The position numbers were made by a program, and so were the translations under genes. This document shows, one piece after another, positions 33,394-45,780 of a stretch of DNA of 64,000 bases. Source of the DNA: Megascapheus bottae (taxonomy: Eukaryota > Chordata > Mammalia > Rodentia > Geomyidae); the NCBI GenBank assembly GCA_024803745.1, contig JANJXV010000014.1, forward strand, positions 62,001-126,000, written 5' to 3'. How positions within the stretch are numbered: the first letter of the stretch is position 1; the number at the start of each line of letters is the position of its first letter. The notes beneath the pieces were generated by a model, which was given only the letters and a program-made list of their open reading frames with translations, had not been told where the DNA came from and made no database searches.

Positions 33394-35070
33394 ATGTTGG
33401 AACCAATATAGTGAAAATGACCATACTGCCAAGATTGATATACAAATTCAATGCAATCCCCATCAAAATCCCAAAGACATTCTTTACTGAAATAGAAGAT
33501 GTAATCCAAAGATTCATATGGAAAAACAAAATACCTAGAACAGCCAAAACAATTCTAGGCAAAAAGAGCAATGCAGGTGGTATTATAATAGCAGACTTTA
33601 AACTCTGCTGTAGAGCCATAATAACCAAAACAGCATGGTACTGGCACAAAAATAGACCAGAAGATCAATGGAACAGAAAACCGAGAAATAAAACCACATA
33701 CCTATAGTCAACTTATAATTGACAAAGGAGCCAGAGATATACAGTGGAACAAACATAGCCTATTCAATTATTGGGCAGCCACATGCAGAAAACTAAAAAT
33801 TGATCCTAGCCTTTTGCCATGCACAAGCATTAACTCAAAACGGATCAAAGACCTCAATATCAGACCTGAAACCTTGAAACTGCTACATGATAGAGTAGGA
33901 GAGACACTGGAACTCATGGGCACAGGAAAAAAACTTCCTGAACAGAGTCCCAGGGTCACAACAGATTGGAGAGAGACTCGACAAATGAGACTACCTAAAA
34001 ATAAAATGTTTCTGCATAGATAAAAGCATAGCTAATAAAGTAGAAAGACAGCCAATCAACTGGGAAAAGATATTTACCAATAATACATCAGGCAAATGCT
34101 TAATACCCAGAATCTACAGGGAACTGGAGCAACTAATCCCCCTTGAAACCAACAAACAAATCTCTAAATGGGCAAAGGAACTAAAGAGAGACTTAGCAAA
34201 AAAGAGGTTAAAATGGTAGAAAAACATATGAGAAAATGCTCATCATTCATGGCCATAAAGGAAATGCAAATAAAAACAACCCTAAGATACGACCTTACTC
34301 CAATTAGAATAGCCAATATTCTGAACTCAGGCAATGACAAATGCTGGTAGGGTTGTGGACAAACAGGAACCCTACTGCAGTGCTAATGGAAATGTAAACT
34401 AGTTCAGGCACTCTGGAAGGCAGTTTGGAGATTTCTCAAAGAACTGAAAATAGACCTTCCGTACAATTTGCCATACCACTCCTGGGCATCTATTCTGAAC
34501 ATCATAACCCAAGATATGATAAGGACACCAGCTCAGCCATGTTCAGCTCTGCACTATTCACAATAGCCAAGCAATGAAAACAAACTAGATGCCCTACTGC
34601 AAATGAATGGATACATTCCACTGTGTGTGTGTGTGTGTGTATAGCATATATATGTATACGTATATGTATATACATGTGTACACATATGTATACAATGTAT
34701 GCATACATAAATGCATGTACATATACGTATATACATATATATATATATATACACACACAATGGAATTCTACCTAGCCAACAGACAAGATAAAATAATGAC
34801 ATTCACTGGGAAGTGGTTGAAATTAGAGCAAATCATGTTGAGTGAGATAAGTCAAGACCAAAGTAACAAAAGGCACATGGTATCCTTAATATGTGGATAT
34901 TAGGTCCAAACAGTACCAGAGAGATGACTCAATATTTGGGTACCTAAGTTTATGGACATGGTCTTGGAGATATAAACAAAAATCCACGATGGGCTTTATA
35001 CTCTATAGACAATGAATTTGTCTATAGACATAATGTTTTATTACATATATTCATTTGTATCAATGAAATA
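33394..35070 (+). mobile_element. L1, 5'-truncated: ORF2 C-terminal part and 3' UTR
   Basis: LINE-1 ORF2 encodes the endonuclease and reverse transcriptase. Here only the region after the RT domain remains. 33411-33707 encodes a recognisable block ([29 protein letters not shown]), 33814-34023 a second (RIKDLNIRPETLKLL), and 34168-34350 a third (KMVEKHMRKCSS), in different frames, so the element is dead. A TG/TA microsatellite (34619-34758) interrupts it just before 'CAATGGAATTCTACCTAGCC'. A 3' UTR ends A-rich near 35070. Confidence 0.92.
34619..34758. repeat. (TG)n/(TATACA)n microsatellite inside L1
   Basis: A TG run then alternating ATGTATAC-type units. It accounts for the Tyr/Ile/His-rich open frames on both strands. 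Confidence 0.95.
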
Positions 35071-36026
35071 AAAAATACCTTGACTAATTTTAATTATGTT
35101 CTAAAATCTATGTGCCAGTGATTGCATGTAGAGATTCCCTTCTTGAACATTTGTTTGTCAAACATGACATTTGAAATATGATGTAAGAATCAATGTTAGT
35201 AAACTCTTTAATAAAAACATTATGTATTCTGAATGCAAAACTCTAATACAATATATAGTCACCAGCAAATTTCATTAGGGTATCTTCTTATTCTCTCAAA
35301 ATTTTACTGCACTATCTCCTTGTAAACTTATCTTATTTATTGTTTTATCAATCCTTATTTTATTTTTGAATTTTAAGATTCTCATTTTGAAATTTAATTC
35401 ATTCCTTACAGTATCTATTTGTTGTTTTGATTATGTCTTTGTTTCTTCAAAAAAACAAAAGATTATTTTGGCTTCTTCTAAATCAAGTGAGAAAACTCAT
35501 AGAATCAAATACAGGGAAAACAAGCAGTGTGGACACAAGAAGCTGACTCACAACCTGGATGCACCCAAGTGTCTTCTGAGAAATATATTCCTTTAAACAC
35601 CAGATGGATAGAACTGGACAGCCTGGCATATGAAGCAGAGAGTCCCCAGTGGAAAAACTACCCTCTCACAAATTGCCAGGTGTACAGAAGACAAAAGAGA
35701 TCAGAGCTTTTTAATAGGACAAGCCAAAAATTTCAGAATTTGCAAATTGAACAGGTGAAAATGTAACTGGTGATAATTGAAAGCTAATTATCATCAGAGA
35801 GCAATTGGCATCCAGGTGTTCTGAGTTACCTAAAAGGCAAGACTTGGAATACTGTGAGGATATTTACTTTTGGCATGCATAAGATAAATGAGTTTCCTGA
35901 CTGAGTTCAGCAGAGGAAAATTAGTTTCGTTTATGTTTGTCATTTTGCTGTGTCTGGAATCTAACTAGGGTTAAGAAAGTATTGCAAATCTATGTAATTA
36001 TTTAAGGTATGTAAGACATGCTTTTT
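35071..36026. other. Single-copy DNA
   Basis: No recognised repeat. A plus frame at 35527-35766 lacks an ATG start and has no family resemblance I can name. Confidence 0.45.
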
Positions 36027-36172
36027 GCTGAGGTTGTGAATGTGACCTAGTGGAAGAGTGATTGCCTAGCATGCATGAAACCCTGGCTTTGATTCCTTGG
36101 TACCACATACACAGAAAAAGACAGATGCCGTGCAGTGGCTCAAGTGGCAAAGTGCTAGCCTTGAAAAAAAAA
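36027..36172 (+). repeat. IDL-Geo SINE, truncated in Geo
   Basis: 'GAGGTTGTGAATGTGACCTA', 'CTTTGATTCCTTGGTACCAC', then Geo to 'GTGCTAGCCTTG' followed directly by A's: a 3'-shortened copy that nevertheless has an A tail. Confidence 0.85.
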
Positions 36173-36278
36173 GTTGACTTTTTTGCAAATAAGTAAAAGT
36201 AGAAATGTAACCATAAGTCAAATTTGTTGGCTATTGGTCATCCTATGAACTTATTGGCTTTACTCTTCAGGCAGTACT

Positions 36279-36280
<2 letters not shown>

Positions 36281-36335
<55 letters not shown>
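36281..36335. repeat. (CA)n microsatellite
   Basis: Uninterrupted run of about 27 CA units. Confidence 0.98.
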
Positions 36336-36340
<5 letters not shown>

Positions 36341-36410
36341 CCAATCAAAGACAAAGGTGTTCCTTCATGTCTGCTGATAAATATTGTGTATTTTTAGTAA
36401 GGAATCTTTT

Positions 36411-36606
36411 TTTTTTCTTTTGCCAGTCCTGGGCTTGAGCTTAGGGCCTGAGCACTGTCCTTGGACTTTCTCAAGGCTAGAGCTCTACCACTTGAGCCTC
36501 AGCACCACTTCCAGCTTTTTCTATATATGTGGTACCAAGGAATCGAACCCGGGTCTTCGTGCATGCTAGGCAAGCACTTTAACCACTAGGCCAAGTTCCT
36601 GGCCCC
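36411..36606 (-). repeat. IDL-Geo SINE, young
   Basis: Full dimer in reverse, exact 16-bp TSD TTAGTAAGGAATCTTT (starting 36394 and 36607). Confidence 0.96.
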
Positions 36607-36622
36607 TTAGTAAGGAATCTTT

Positions 36623-37320
36623 CAGAAATTAAAGTTTAAACAAAGTTTTAAGATGAAGGTCATTAACATACAAGCATTTACTTTAGGATCCAAGCACAAA
36701 TTTCCTGTCTCCAAATCTCAGCTTTTATACCATACATCTTGATTTCCCATGTTTTAAAAGAATAATAAGTCTATCCTAATTTTATATTAACTCCTCTATC
36801 TCTGATAATTAGGAATTATAATGAAACTAATTTTTAAATAAACATTTATATAGAAAAACATAAATATTACAAATGTTTTGCTTAATATATAAATAGAGTG
36901 AATGTATCTACTCAACTAAGAAATTGAATAGTAGTAGTAACTTAAGAAGTCTTTTGTGATCCTATCATACTGTTATTTCTCCAACAGTCAACAGATGAGG
37001 CAATATGTTATCCCACAATTATATAAATCCACTGAGAACTAATCAAATATATTCATTGTGGTGCCATTACTTTCACATAAACTGCTGGGACTACCATCAA
37101 CTCAAAAGTGGTAAAAATAGAACTATTTTCCTATCTCTGCAGTCATAATCCTGGATCAGTCACAGGGAAAGTAAAATATTCTTACATATATTAACCCTTA
37201 TTATTTCTTAATATTGGAAATGGGAAATAAACTCTACAATGTTTTTCCACAAGAAAGGATGTCTTTTTTTAATTATTTGATTTTAGGTTCATTTACATTG
37301 TAACTATTAAGGAAGCCAAC
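36623..37320. other. Single-copy AT-rich DNA
   Basis: Nothing recognised. Confidence 0.5.
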
Positions 37321-37957
37321 TGCTGCAATGAACAGCACTATTTACCATAGCAAAGATATGGAACCAACCCAGATGCCCCTCAGTTGATGATTGGATCAAC
37401 AAGATGTGGTATTTATACACAATGAAATTCTATGCTGCTGTCAGAAAGAACAACATCCCCCCATTTATATGGAAATGGAAAGACTTAGAAAAAATCATAT
37501 GAAAGGCCAGACCCAAAAGAACATAGGCTCAATGGTTTCCCTCATTTGTCATAATCAGTAGAAATGTTGGGTTCTCCTAGCAGAGATTTACAACAGAGCA
37601 AAACCTAGTTACATAATGCCACTAAATGAAAGGACCTCCAGAATATAGAACCAAAAGCCATATAATGAGTGATTGTTGTCCTTAATGCACTATGTTATCT
37701 CTCATCTCTTTTGCTGTCCCTTGATTATCTCATATTGTTATGGTATTTTACCTTGTTATCTGATATATTGTATATATGTTTATTTGGTTATTTGAAATAG
37801 GATAGGGAAGGGGCGAAAACAAGATGAGGGGAAGGGGTGGGGGGGGAAATGGGGACCAAGACATGAGAAAGGGCATCAATGTTTGTGAAGTAATGCACCG
37901 TCTATCTGGTGAATATAATGTAGTCCTTCTATTAATTACAATAAAAATATGGAAAAA
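37321..37957 (+). mobile_element. L1 3' end, 5'-truncated
   Basis: Very similar to the copy at 69-723: 'ATAGCAAAGATATGGAACCA', 'CAGATGCCCCTCAGTTGATG', the G-rich tract (about 37800-37855) and 'TCTATTAATTACAATAAAAA'. No clear TSD. Confidence 0.9.
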
Positions 37958-38989
37958 GAAAGACAAGAGATTTGATAAATAATACAGTTTGTGGAAGAGG
38001 AAGAATAAAACAGCACCAGCACCAATAGAAACAAGAAAAATATTCACTTCTGAATGTCTAGCTGAAGGTGAAGAGAGGTTATGTACCAAGTCAGTTCTAG
38101 GAAAGAGTCATAGAACAAATTCAGGTTGTACTAGTTCAGCAGAGAAAAGTTCAGCTCCCTACAAACACACCAATCATTTGGGCAGAAGACTGAGTCCGCC
38201 TGCCCTACCTATACGAGGTCACACATATGTCAAGAGATGTTGGATTGTTCAAGGGTTCATTATCTTCTTCGTGAGTTTCCCCTTAGACCTCTGTTTCCTG
38301 TCTTTTCCTTATTCATGTCCATGCCTTAGTCATTTCACTGCTCATTAGCATCTAAATTAAAGAGTTGGAACTTAGGTTAAGTTGAGATTTGTTAGATGCT
38401 TTGAGTAAAAAAAAGGGTGGGAGAGTAGCAGCAAGTTCAGGAAAAAGCTCAGCTGGAGATTCAAAGGTGCCAATTATTTTCATTATGACCCTACATTTCC
38501 TCCCTGAAAAGTGTCTTTATTTTTTCTTCTTAGACACTGATATGTCCACTGATATATGTGACCTACCCATTTCATCTTAGCTAATTAGAATGGACTAATA
38601 GTCAACCTACGGTGAACCAATTAAAATAATCTTCCCTATAATTTTGTTTTCCTGTATGTGTGTGTGTGTCTCTGTGTGTGTGTGATGTGCACTCGCGCAC
38701 GTGAACATGAACATGTATGTGCCACACACGTGTGTGAATTGTGTTACAGAAATATTAGCTAGTTGATATTGGATTTTGACTGGAAAGGTTACAACCTATA
38801 GTCCATACACAAATTGTTTACACAGCAGATTTGAATCTGTTACTGGGAAAAGCTGGAGCTAAATGTGCTAGGCCTGACAGAATCTAATCTATGAGGACCT
38901 CTGGGGGAAAAAAACCACCTCTATAAATGATCCTCATTTTTAAAAGAAATAGAATATGAATTCATTATCATGATATAAAAGTTTTCTAG
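37958..38989. other. Unassigned DNA, possibly old LTR-like
   Basis: 38000-38600 holds a plus frame of 119 codons (37989-38348) that starts at TTG and contains no Met, so I do not call it. The region is less AT-rich than average. An imperfect TG repeat lies at 38655-38690. No gene recognised. Confidence 0.4.
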
Positions 38990-39175
38990 CAATCTACACC
39001 CTCCTTACCTCTCCAGCCTCATCTCATCCCAATCCCTTCCACACTGGCCTCATTCTAACTGATCATATGTCTCACCACTTGGCAGACTGCCCCACCCCTT
39101 CTCCATTGCACACAGTTTGCACCCCACTGGGAATGCCCTGTTCCTTCAGCTCACCGGGCCACCATATATTTTGTT
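38990..39175 (+). repeat. L2 LINE fragment
   Basis: 'CCTTACCTCTCCAGCCTCAT', 'CACACTGGCCTCATTC' and 'GGGAATGCCCTGTTCC' follow L2 order. Probably continues past the inserted SINE to about 39440. Confidence 0.6.
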
Positions 39176-39373
39176 TATTTTTTTTTTGCCAGTCCTGGGC
39201 TTGGGCTCAGGGCTTGAGCACTGTTCTTGGACTTTCTCAAGGCTAGAGCTCTACCACTTGAGCCTTAGCACCACTTCTGGCTTTTTCCTATGTATGTGAT
39301 ACCAAGGAATTGAACCCGGGTCTTCGTGCATGCTAGGCAAAGCATTCTACCACTAGGCCAAACTCCCGGCCCC
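39176..39373 (-). repeat. IDL-Geo SINE
   Basis: Full dimer in reverse inserted into the L2; ends 'CCAAACTCCCGGCCCC'. Short imperfect flanking repeat CCACCAT. Confidence 0.94.
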
Positions 39374-39804
39374 ACCACCATGTCAACTGTTAAACCTACT
39401 CAACTTAGAATCTCTTCCACTGGAAACATTTGTGAATTACAGGATGCCTAAATTTACGATATCATAAACTTTTCTTCAACCTGAACACAGCTTATTTAGA
39501 AAAAGCTATAAATTCACTGTCTCTCCAGCATTTAGCCTAAAAGATTAGTATATGTCATTTTGGTAAACATTTAAGTCATTTCTTTTAGGTCTTTGAGAGC
39601 TGTTACCACTAAAATCAGTTTGGGTTTTCCACTTAGGTAGAATTACATTTTAAATAAAAGATGGTTGTGTCTTACTTTGAAGTTGATCTCTTTTTACTGG
39701 ATTTAGAGATAATGGGATATGTTATTGATATATTAACTTTCTTGATAATCTAGAACTTCTATCTAGAAGAAGTTGTTTCTCTTCACACGCACACACACAC
39801 ACAA

Positions 39805-40500
39805 AGCCGTTTTATGTGTTAACAAAAATTAAATGCCTTAATAAGGTAACAACTAATTAGGACAAGCAGTCTGTTCATTAGCCTGATAATTAGCAGCAAA
39901 AAACAAAAAGATATAGCCTGGTTTTATTATGCATAGGGCACTGGTACTCTTTCAGAACAGCAGGGTTGGTTGTATTAGAATATCCTATCAGATGCCTAAA
40001 ACTCAAGTCATTAAAAAGTTTTGTTAATCTTGGGAAATGTTGCTGCTAATCTTTCATATGAAATGCTCTCCCAGGAAAATGATCCCTTGTGGGAAAGACC
40101 AATGTTAGTTGCCAAGCAGTGTAATTCTGCTCAATATGGCCTTAAGATGGAGCCCATTGGTGGATTTTAGCATCCATGAAATTAGAGGAATAAGCATACC
40201 TTGAAAAGGGTTTGATTTTCTTTTAGCAAGCAGGATAGCACTTCTTGCTTTACTGCTCCTTGAAAGTTTTTGGATTTTCAAATGACATTAAAAGCCAAAG
40301 AACAGAAAACAAAAACTGAAGCAATTGCCCAGCTAATGTTTGTCACCAGTGCAAAGTTGGAAGAAACTAAAACAACCTCAAAGAATGTAATCAGCTTGAA
40401 ATGAGTGATAAAAATTTGATTATCTACCATTGCAATTTGTGGAACAAATCGCCATCACCTAGGTATGGCCTAGGAACTTATTTGCTAATCTCAAATAATT
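39805..40500. promoter_or_regulatory. Candidate conserved enhancer (repeat-free, TAAT-rich)
   Basis: About 700 bp without any interspersed repeat between repeat-rich flanks. It has clustered homeodomain-type sites (CTAATTAGG near 39851; CATTAGCC and GATAATTAGCAG at about 39877-39895; TTATTATGCA near 39925), a palindromic CCTTAATAAGG (about 39836-39846) and paired CCTAGG sites (40459-40475). This is a prediction from sequence character only. Confidence 0.4.
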
Positions 40501-40747
40501 TTTACTTTCAATGAAAAAAAATTGTAATGACCTCAAAGTAGTTTTTTCCAGGATTGACAGTTACTAATATATCTAATAGATGACATTTATGAACTTCAAG
40601 TAAATTATATTCTTAATGTAATTATTCTTTAATATAAAATTTAAACCAGTTTAGAGTAACATATTAAAGTATATTTCCATGGTGATAAATGAGATTTCTA
40701 GAAACAAGAAAACATCAGAGGAAACAAAATTATATATGGTAGTTCTA

Positions 40748-40759
40748 GAAAGAAAGAAC

Positions 40760-40802
<43 letters not shown>

Positions 40803-40863
40803 AAAAACAGAGGGAGGGAGGGAGAGAAAGATCAAGAAAGAAAGAAGAAAGAAAAAAGAAGGA
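40748..40863. repeat. (GAAA)n / purine-rich microsatellite
   Basis: Long GAAA run, then AGGG and GAAA-rich units. It explains the Lys/Arg/Glu-rich and Phe/Ser/Leu-rich open frames on the two strands. Confidence 0.97.
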
Positions 40864-40963
40864 AAGTCCTGTAGTAAACAGTAAGTAAGCAAAGGGAAAA
40901 GATTTCTTTCCTGTGGAACATCTTAGGGACTATATTAGGCCAACATGAAGAATGCATATTCTT

Positions 40964-41167
40964 TGTTTTTCTTTTTTATTGTAATTAAAAGAAGGGTTAC
41001 ATTATATTTGCCAGATAGAAAGTGTATTACTTCACAAACATTGATACCCCTTCTCATGTTTTTGTCCTCATTTCCTTTTCCCCACCCCCCTCATGTTTTT
41101 CTCCCTTCCCTATCCTATTTCAAATAAACAAATTAACACATATACAATATACCAGATAACAAGGCAA
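40964..41167 (-). mobile_element. L1 3' UTR, extremely 5'-truncated, exact TSD
   Basis: 204 bp of the L1 3' end in reverse: T-rich start, 'TTGTAATTAAAAGAAGGGTT', a C-rich tract (complement of the G tract), 'ATTTCAAATAAACAAATTAA'. Exact 17-bp duplication GAAGAATGCATATTCTT (40947-40963 and 41168-41184). Confidence 0.95.
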
Positions 41168-41184
41168 GAAGAATGCATATTCTT

Positions 41185-42139
41185 AAAGGAAATGGTTTTC
41201 CAAATTCAGTGGACCACATGTCCCCTTTCAACAGGAATACAAGAGATTACTGTGCTACATGTCCCCAAAAAGCCCACATTTAAATATTTGTGACCAAGTA
41301 GAGAAAACACAAACTGAACAATTCTTAAGATACTACAGTAGATTTTGCCTGGGTGATTTTATTGTGGTGTTTTACATCTTGGAGTAAACCACTGTGATTC
41401 AGGAGAGTCATGCCTTCATAGAATGTCAACAGTCCTCTATGTTGTGGTAGAACTCCATCTTGAAAATGAAGTAGATAATACAATACAAAATGGTGAAATT
41501 TTCATGAGATTCATTCTAATGAGGACATTCCTTTCGTACTTTCTGTTACTCCATTAAGGTTGCTGTAAGGAAATGCACACTGGATAACTAGTACCCATCT
41601 AGTGTCTGGCAGTCCTCCATAGGTAGCATCTTGTTTTTTGAAAGTGTAAGGAGGCTCTCTCTCAGGCCTCTTTATTAAAGGTATTAATCAATTCATGAGT
41701 TCACTGCCTTTATAATCATCATCATTTTACTCATGAAAGCCCACCTCCCAATATTATCAGTGTGGCTATTAAGGTGTCAATAGGTGAATTTTATGGATGA
41801 CAGAAATACCCAGTAAATGCACATCATTTATCTTCATCTTTCATCCCTTTTCCATATCTACTTCCATTACTTGTCCATCCATAGGGTAAACAAAATTCTT
41901 TAAAGATTTTTTTAATCAATCCTCTTTACTGTGTAGATTACCTGAGTTACAACTAACAGATCTCTATAAATCTCAAAAGTCTCACTATTGTATCATTAAT
42001 CTGTTAGGAAGAGCCCAGTTTATCACTAAGACATGAGAAGGTAACGATCACTTCACTCTTCACAAATCCTGTCTCTTCAATCCTAGCAAATGTGTATAAT
42101 TTCAAATATAAATATTTTTACAATATGTTTAGAGGAGCA
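41185..42139. other. Single-copy DNA
   Basis: Nothing recognised. Confidence 0.5.
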
Positions 42140-43640
42140 TTTTGTGTATTTTATTGTCAGGGTGATATATGGTGGGGTTACAGTTACATTCATCAGTTAT
42201 GGGTACATTACTTCTTGAACATTGATACTCCTTCCCATATTTTTCTCCCACTCTCCCTCCAACCAATCCCTCTCAATCATCTTGTTTTCCCTTTTTCCTC
42301 TATTTCAAATAAACAAATTAATGTATATACAATATACCGAGTAGCAAATTTAGATACAGTAGCATTAAGGGGAAAAAGAGAAAAGAAATAGTTTCACATA
42401 GTACATCAAGAACACCAATCACAAAGATAAACCTCTTGTTTCCATATCCTAGAGTTCATTTCATTTACTCTCATCCAATATGACCATATGTACATAACTT
42501 TTGAGCTATTGAGAATCTCTGCTAGGAGAGTCCTAGGTGTGTACTAATTATTAAAAGGAGGGGAACCATGGAGCCTATGTTCCTTTAGGTCTGGCTTACT
42601 TCACTTAATAAGATTTTTCCAAGTCTTTCCATTTGAATTAATCCTGGTACACTGGGACATATAAGAATTTATCTTTAGTTTTCTACAAGTGTTTAACCAA
42701 TTCTTCCAGCACCAATTGTTGAAGAGGCTTTCTTCCATTCTATTTTTTGGGCCCTTCTGGAAGATAAGGTAACTAACGGTCTGTGGGTTATTTTGGGGGT
42801 CTTCAATTCTAATCCATTTGTATTCACACCTGTTCTTGTGCCAGCACCAAGCTGTTTTTATTACTATAACTCTGTAATAGAGTTTGAAATTTTGTACTAT
42901 TATTCTCCAGGGATAATCTTTCTGCTAAGGATTATTTTTGCTGTGTGGGGTCTTTTATTATTCCATATGAAATTTTGGATTGCTTCCTCTATTTCCTTAA
43001 AGAATGACATTGGGATATTGATAGGTATCGCATTGGATTTGTAGATAACCTTTGGCAGAATTGCCATTCTCACGATGTTAATCCTCCCAATCCAGGAGCA
43101 TGGGAGGTATTCCACTTCCTTGGTTTGCCTTTAATTTCCTTTTTCAGGGTTTTAATGTTTTCATCATAGAGGTCCTTTACTTCCGTGGTTAAGTTAATTC
43201 CTAAGTATTTTTGAGCTATTTTGAAAGGAGTTGCTTTCCTGATTTGATTTCATCCTTGCTCTTCTCTTTGCTGTTCTCCTGATTTTTGAGGATTAATTTT
43301 ATACCCTGCTACTTTGTCAAAGTTTTGAATCAGCTCAAGTAACTTGGGAATAGAGTCTATAGGGCTCTTTAAGCAGAATAATATCATTTGCGAAGAGGGT
43401 AAGATTTATATCATCTTCCCCTATTTGCATCCAGTTTACGTTTGCTTTTTGTATTATTGCCCTAGCTAAGAATTCTAATACTATATTAAAGAAGAGCGGA
43501 GAGGGTGGGCATCCTTGTCTCATTCCTGATTGTAGAGGAAATGACTTTAACTTTCCATTATTAAGTATAATGCTACTGTAATTTCAGCATCTATAGCTTT
43601 TATTATACTGAAGAATGTCCCATAAATAGGTGTTTAAATG
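42140..43640 (-). mobile_element. L1 with internal deletion: 3' UTR joined to RT-domain region
   Basis: 42140-42650 is the 3' UTR plus the last bases of ORF2 in reverse. At about 42650 it jumps straight to ORF2 sequence far upstream ('CAGCACCAATTGTTGAAGAG', 'CTTGTGCCAGCACCAAGCTG'), so roughly the last third of ORF2 is missing. 42900-43115 encodes [18 protein letters not shown]; 43335-43523 encodes RQGCPPSPLFFNIVLEF and LFANDIILL, the RT catalytic region, with the usual ADD changed to AND. Frameshifts elsewhere. The element is dead. Confidence 0.9.
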
Positions 43641-44659
43641 CAAGAAATTTGTTTCAATTGCTTTGGCCTTGTTATTGATTTTTTTAATTTTTAAACAACA
43701 GCTTCTAAGAGTAGATGGAAGTCTTAGGAGAGTAAACATTTTGTTTATTGTGTTTGCTAACCTATTCCCAACACTATGAAAAGACATGATATGTAAAAGA
43801 CAATACAGAACGTTGTTTAGAAAATAAATTTCCTTATATTTAAAATCATAGTACTGTTAGTAAAACAAAAATTAGTAGAGGCAAGGGAATTGATCATTCC
43901 GATTTTACCCAATGTCAGTAGGATCATACTTGAATCTGTTGGTTTATATAATAAATGTTACTTCTACAACTGCTGAAGAATTTTCAAAAATCTGTTACCA
44001 ACATCTGCATAGCAGCTCATCAAGTAATTTCTTGGCAATCAATATAATGATTCTCTAGTATTTATTTAGCTCCCATCTGATATTTGACAATTTAAAAAAT
44101 AATATTCTACTCAAGGTGAGTGTCTACATAATTTGTTCAACATTGGACATTGTTTCCTTAGGATTTGTCATCAAAATTGATATATTTTAATATGAACATA
44201 GTTAAAGCTCTTAATATTTATTTCAAATGTCTTCCAAAAAGTCGCATCATTTTTCACATTATGGTGTCTAAAACTTTACTACAACAGCTTTTTTATCCTT
44301 TTGTCTGAACCAAATGCTTTCTGCTACCTCGACTGTGGAACATGAGAATAGTAATACTGACATGAAGCATTTGAGTTTGGTACAAGTTCACTGGGTGTTC
44401 ATGAAGGACTTTCCTCTTTTTCTGTGTGACTGGGTTGATCTGCTTTCACAGTTACATAGCAATCTCCTTTCAGGTTTTGTTCATACAGCTACTTAACAAC
44501 AAAAAATAATAATGTGCTTTTCAAGAATGGGCTGGGGTTAGGGCCTTGAGATATAATAGTGTATAGAGTTATAATAATGACTCTTCTGTTCTGACAGCTT
44601 TCTGATAACAAAATAACAAATATTTATTATAAATAGGAAACATAGGAAGGGATGAAGAA
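43641..44659. other. Single-copy AT-rich DNA
   Basis: No gene or clear repeat. Confidence 0.5.
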
Positions 44660-45050
44660 GAAATTATTTTTATTTTAAAGTTGATATATAGAGGGGTTAC
44701 TGTTACATCAATAAGGTTCTTGTTGCATAGTGTTACCCTCTTCCTCATCTCCCACTTTCCTTCTCATCCTATTCCCCTCAATCACAAGTTGTCAAGTTCA
44801 TTTACAACAGTATCTTGTGAGTTTCATTGTTGCATTGGTTCACACATTGCTCTTTTACTGACACCATTTGTGAGTCCCCTTACCTTCACCAAATCAGATA
44901 AATGTATATACAAAACACAAGCTACCAAAATATCAAACAGTCACAACAGGAGATGAAACAAAGGAAAAAGATAACAAAAGGAAAAAGGAATAACTTCAAA
45001 CCACGAATTTAAAAAAAAGGAAATTACTAAGTTGCAGTGACATTGTATCT
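44660..45050 (-). mobile_element. Old L1 3' UTR (minus)
   Basis: Same order as 5690-6115: 'GAGGGGTTACTGTTACATCA', pyrimidine tract, 'GTATCTTGTGAGTTTCATTG', 'CATTGGTTCACACATTG', then AC-rich sequence. Confidence 0.65.
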
Positions 45051-45269
45051 TTTAATTCTTGTAGTGCAATAATCCCTTTTAATGTATGGTGTGCTTCTTT
45101 CCTAATGTGGTAACACACATAACGCCACATTCACAATACAGCTATCCTACACCATCATAAGCAATTGGGACCACACTATACTAATGCCCTACCATCCTGA
45201 GAGCTTCAGGTAAATTTTATCAGACATTATCATGTCATTAAATACACTTTGAAAATATGAATTAAAGAA

Positions 45270-45445
45270 AGTGTATAATATGCTGCCATAAACCATAATT
45301 TATTTGACAGACTTATGATTAGATATTAACCTTTCATTTTTCATTTGCATGGTTTTCTTGACTGCAATAAATGCAAAGCATGAATATTTTTATATAATTA
45401 TGGTTATATCCTAAGGATTAAGCTTTTTAGCAAAATGGAAAGTTA
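45270..45445. repeat. Possible ancient LINE fragment
   Basis: 'CCATAATTTATTTGACAGAC', 'TTTTCATTTGCATGG', 'CTGCAATAAATGCAAAGCAT', 'ATCCTAAGGATTAAGC' recall an old mammalian LINE segment. Low certainty. Confidence 0.35.
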
Positions 45446-45449
45446 AACT

Positions 45450-45690
45450 TACAGCTTGCATGCTCTCTAGGTAGGCATTCTACTACTTGACCCTAGCCTC
45501 CAGCCTTTCTAACAATGGTTATTTTGAGGGTAGGGTTTTTGTTTGATACCAAGCCAGACTAAGGCACATTGCTATTCCCTGTACTAACTGGGTTGAAATG
45601 GAGTCTCTCAGTTTATTTTGCCAGTGCTGGCCTAGAATCTGAAGCCCTATTCTCTACCTCCCAATTAAACAGGATTACTACACCCAGCTA
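45450..45690 (-). repeat. Old composite SINE fragment
   Basis: 'CATGCTCTCTAGGTAGGCAT' (ID-like complement) and later 'TACACCCAGCTA' suggest degraded SINE pieces. Low certainty. Confidence 0.4.
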
Positions 45691-45780
45691 CTGAGGATAA
45701 TTTCTTAATGTCTTTGTAAATTGAAACTATGACTTTCCTTACAGGAATTCACTACAGACTTCAAAACTTGGAAAGACTAT

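Noticed and set aside
33392..33649. Minus-strand 85-codon frame
   Set aside because: Antisense shadow of the L1 ORF2 fragment.
34502..34903. Overlapping Tyr/Ile/His-rich frames on both strands
   Set aside because: They arise from the TG/TA microsatellite inside an L1.
36384..36569. Recurring 'PVLGL..GPEHCPWTFS' frames (also near 39117, 50669, 59267)
   Set aside because: The same reverse-oriented IDL-Geo SINE translated each time.
37989..38348. 119-codon plus frame, the longest after NXPH1
   Set aside because: Starts at TTG, contains no Met, has no recognisable domain, and its compositional change in mid-frame is not coding-like.
40679..40892. Lys/Arg/Glu-rich frame (plus) and Phe/Ser/Leu-rich frame (minus)
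   Set aside because: Translation of the (GAAA)n tract.
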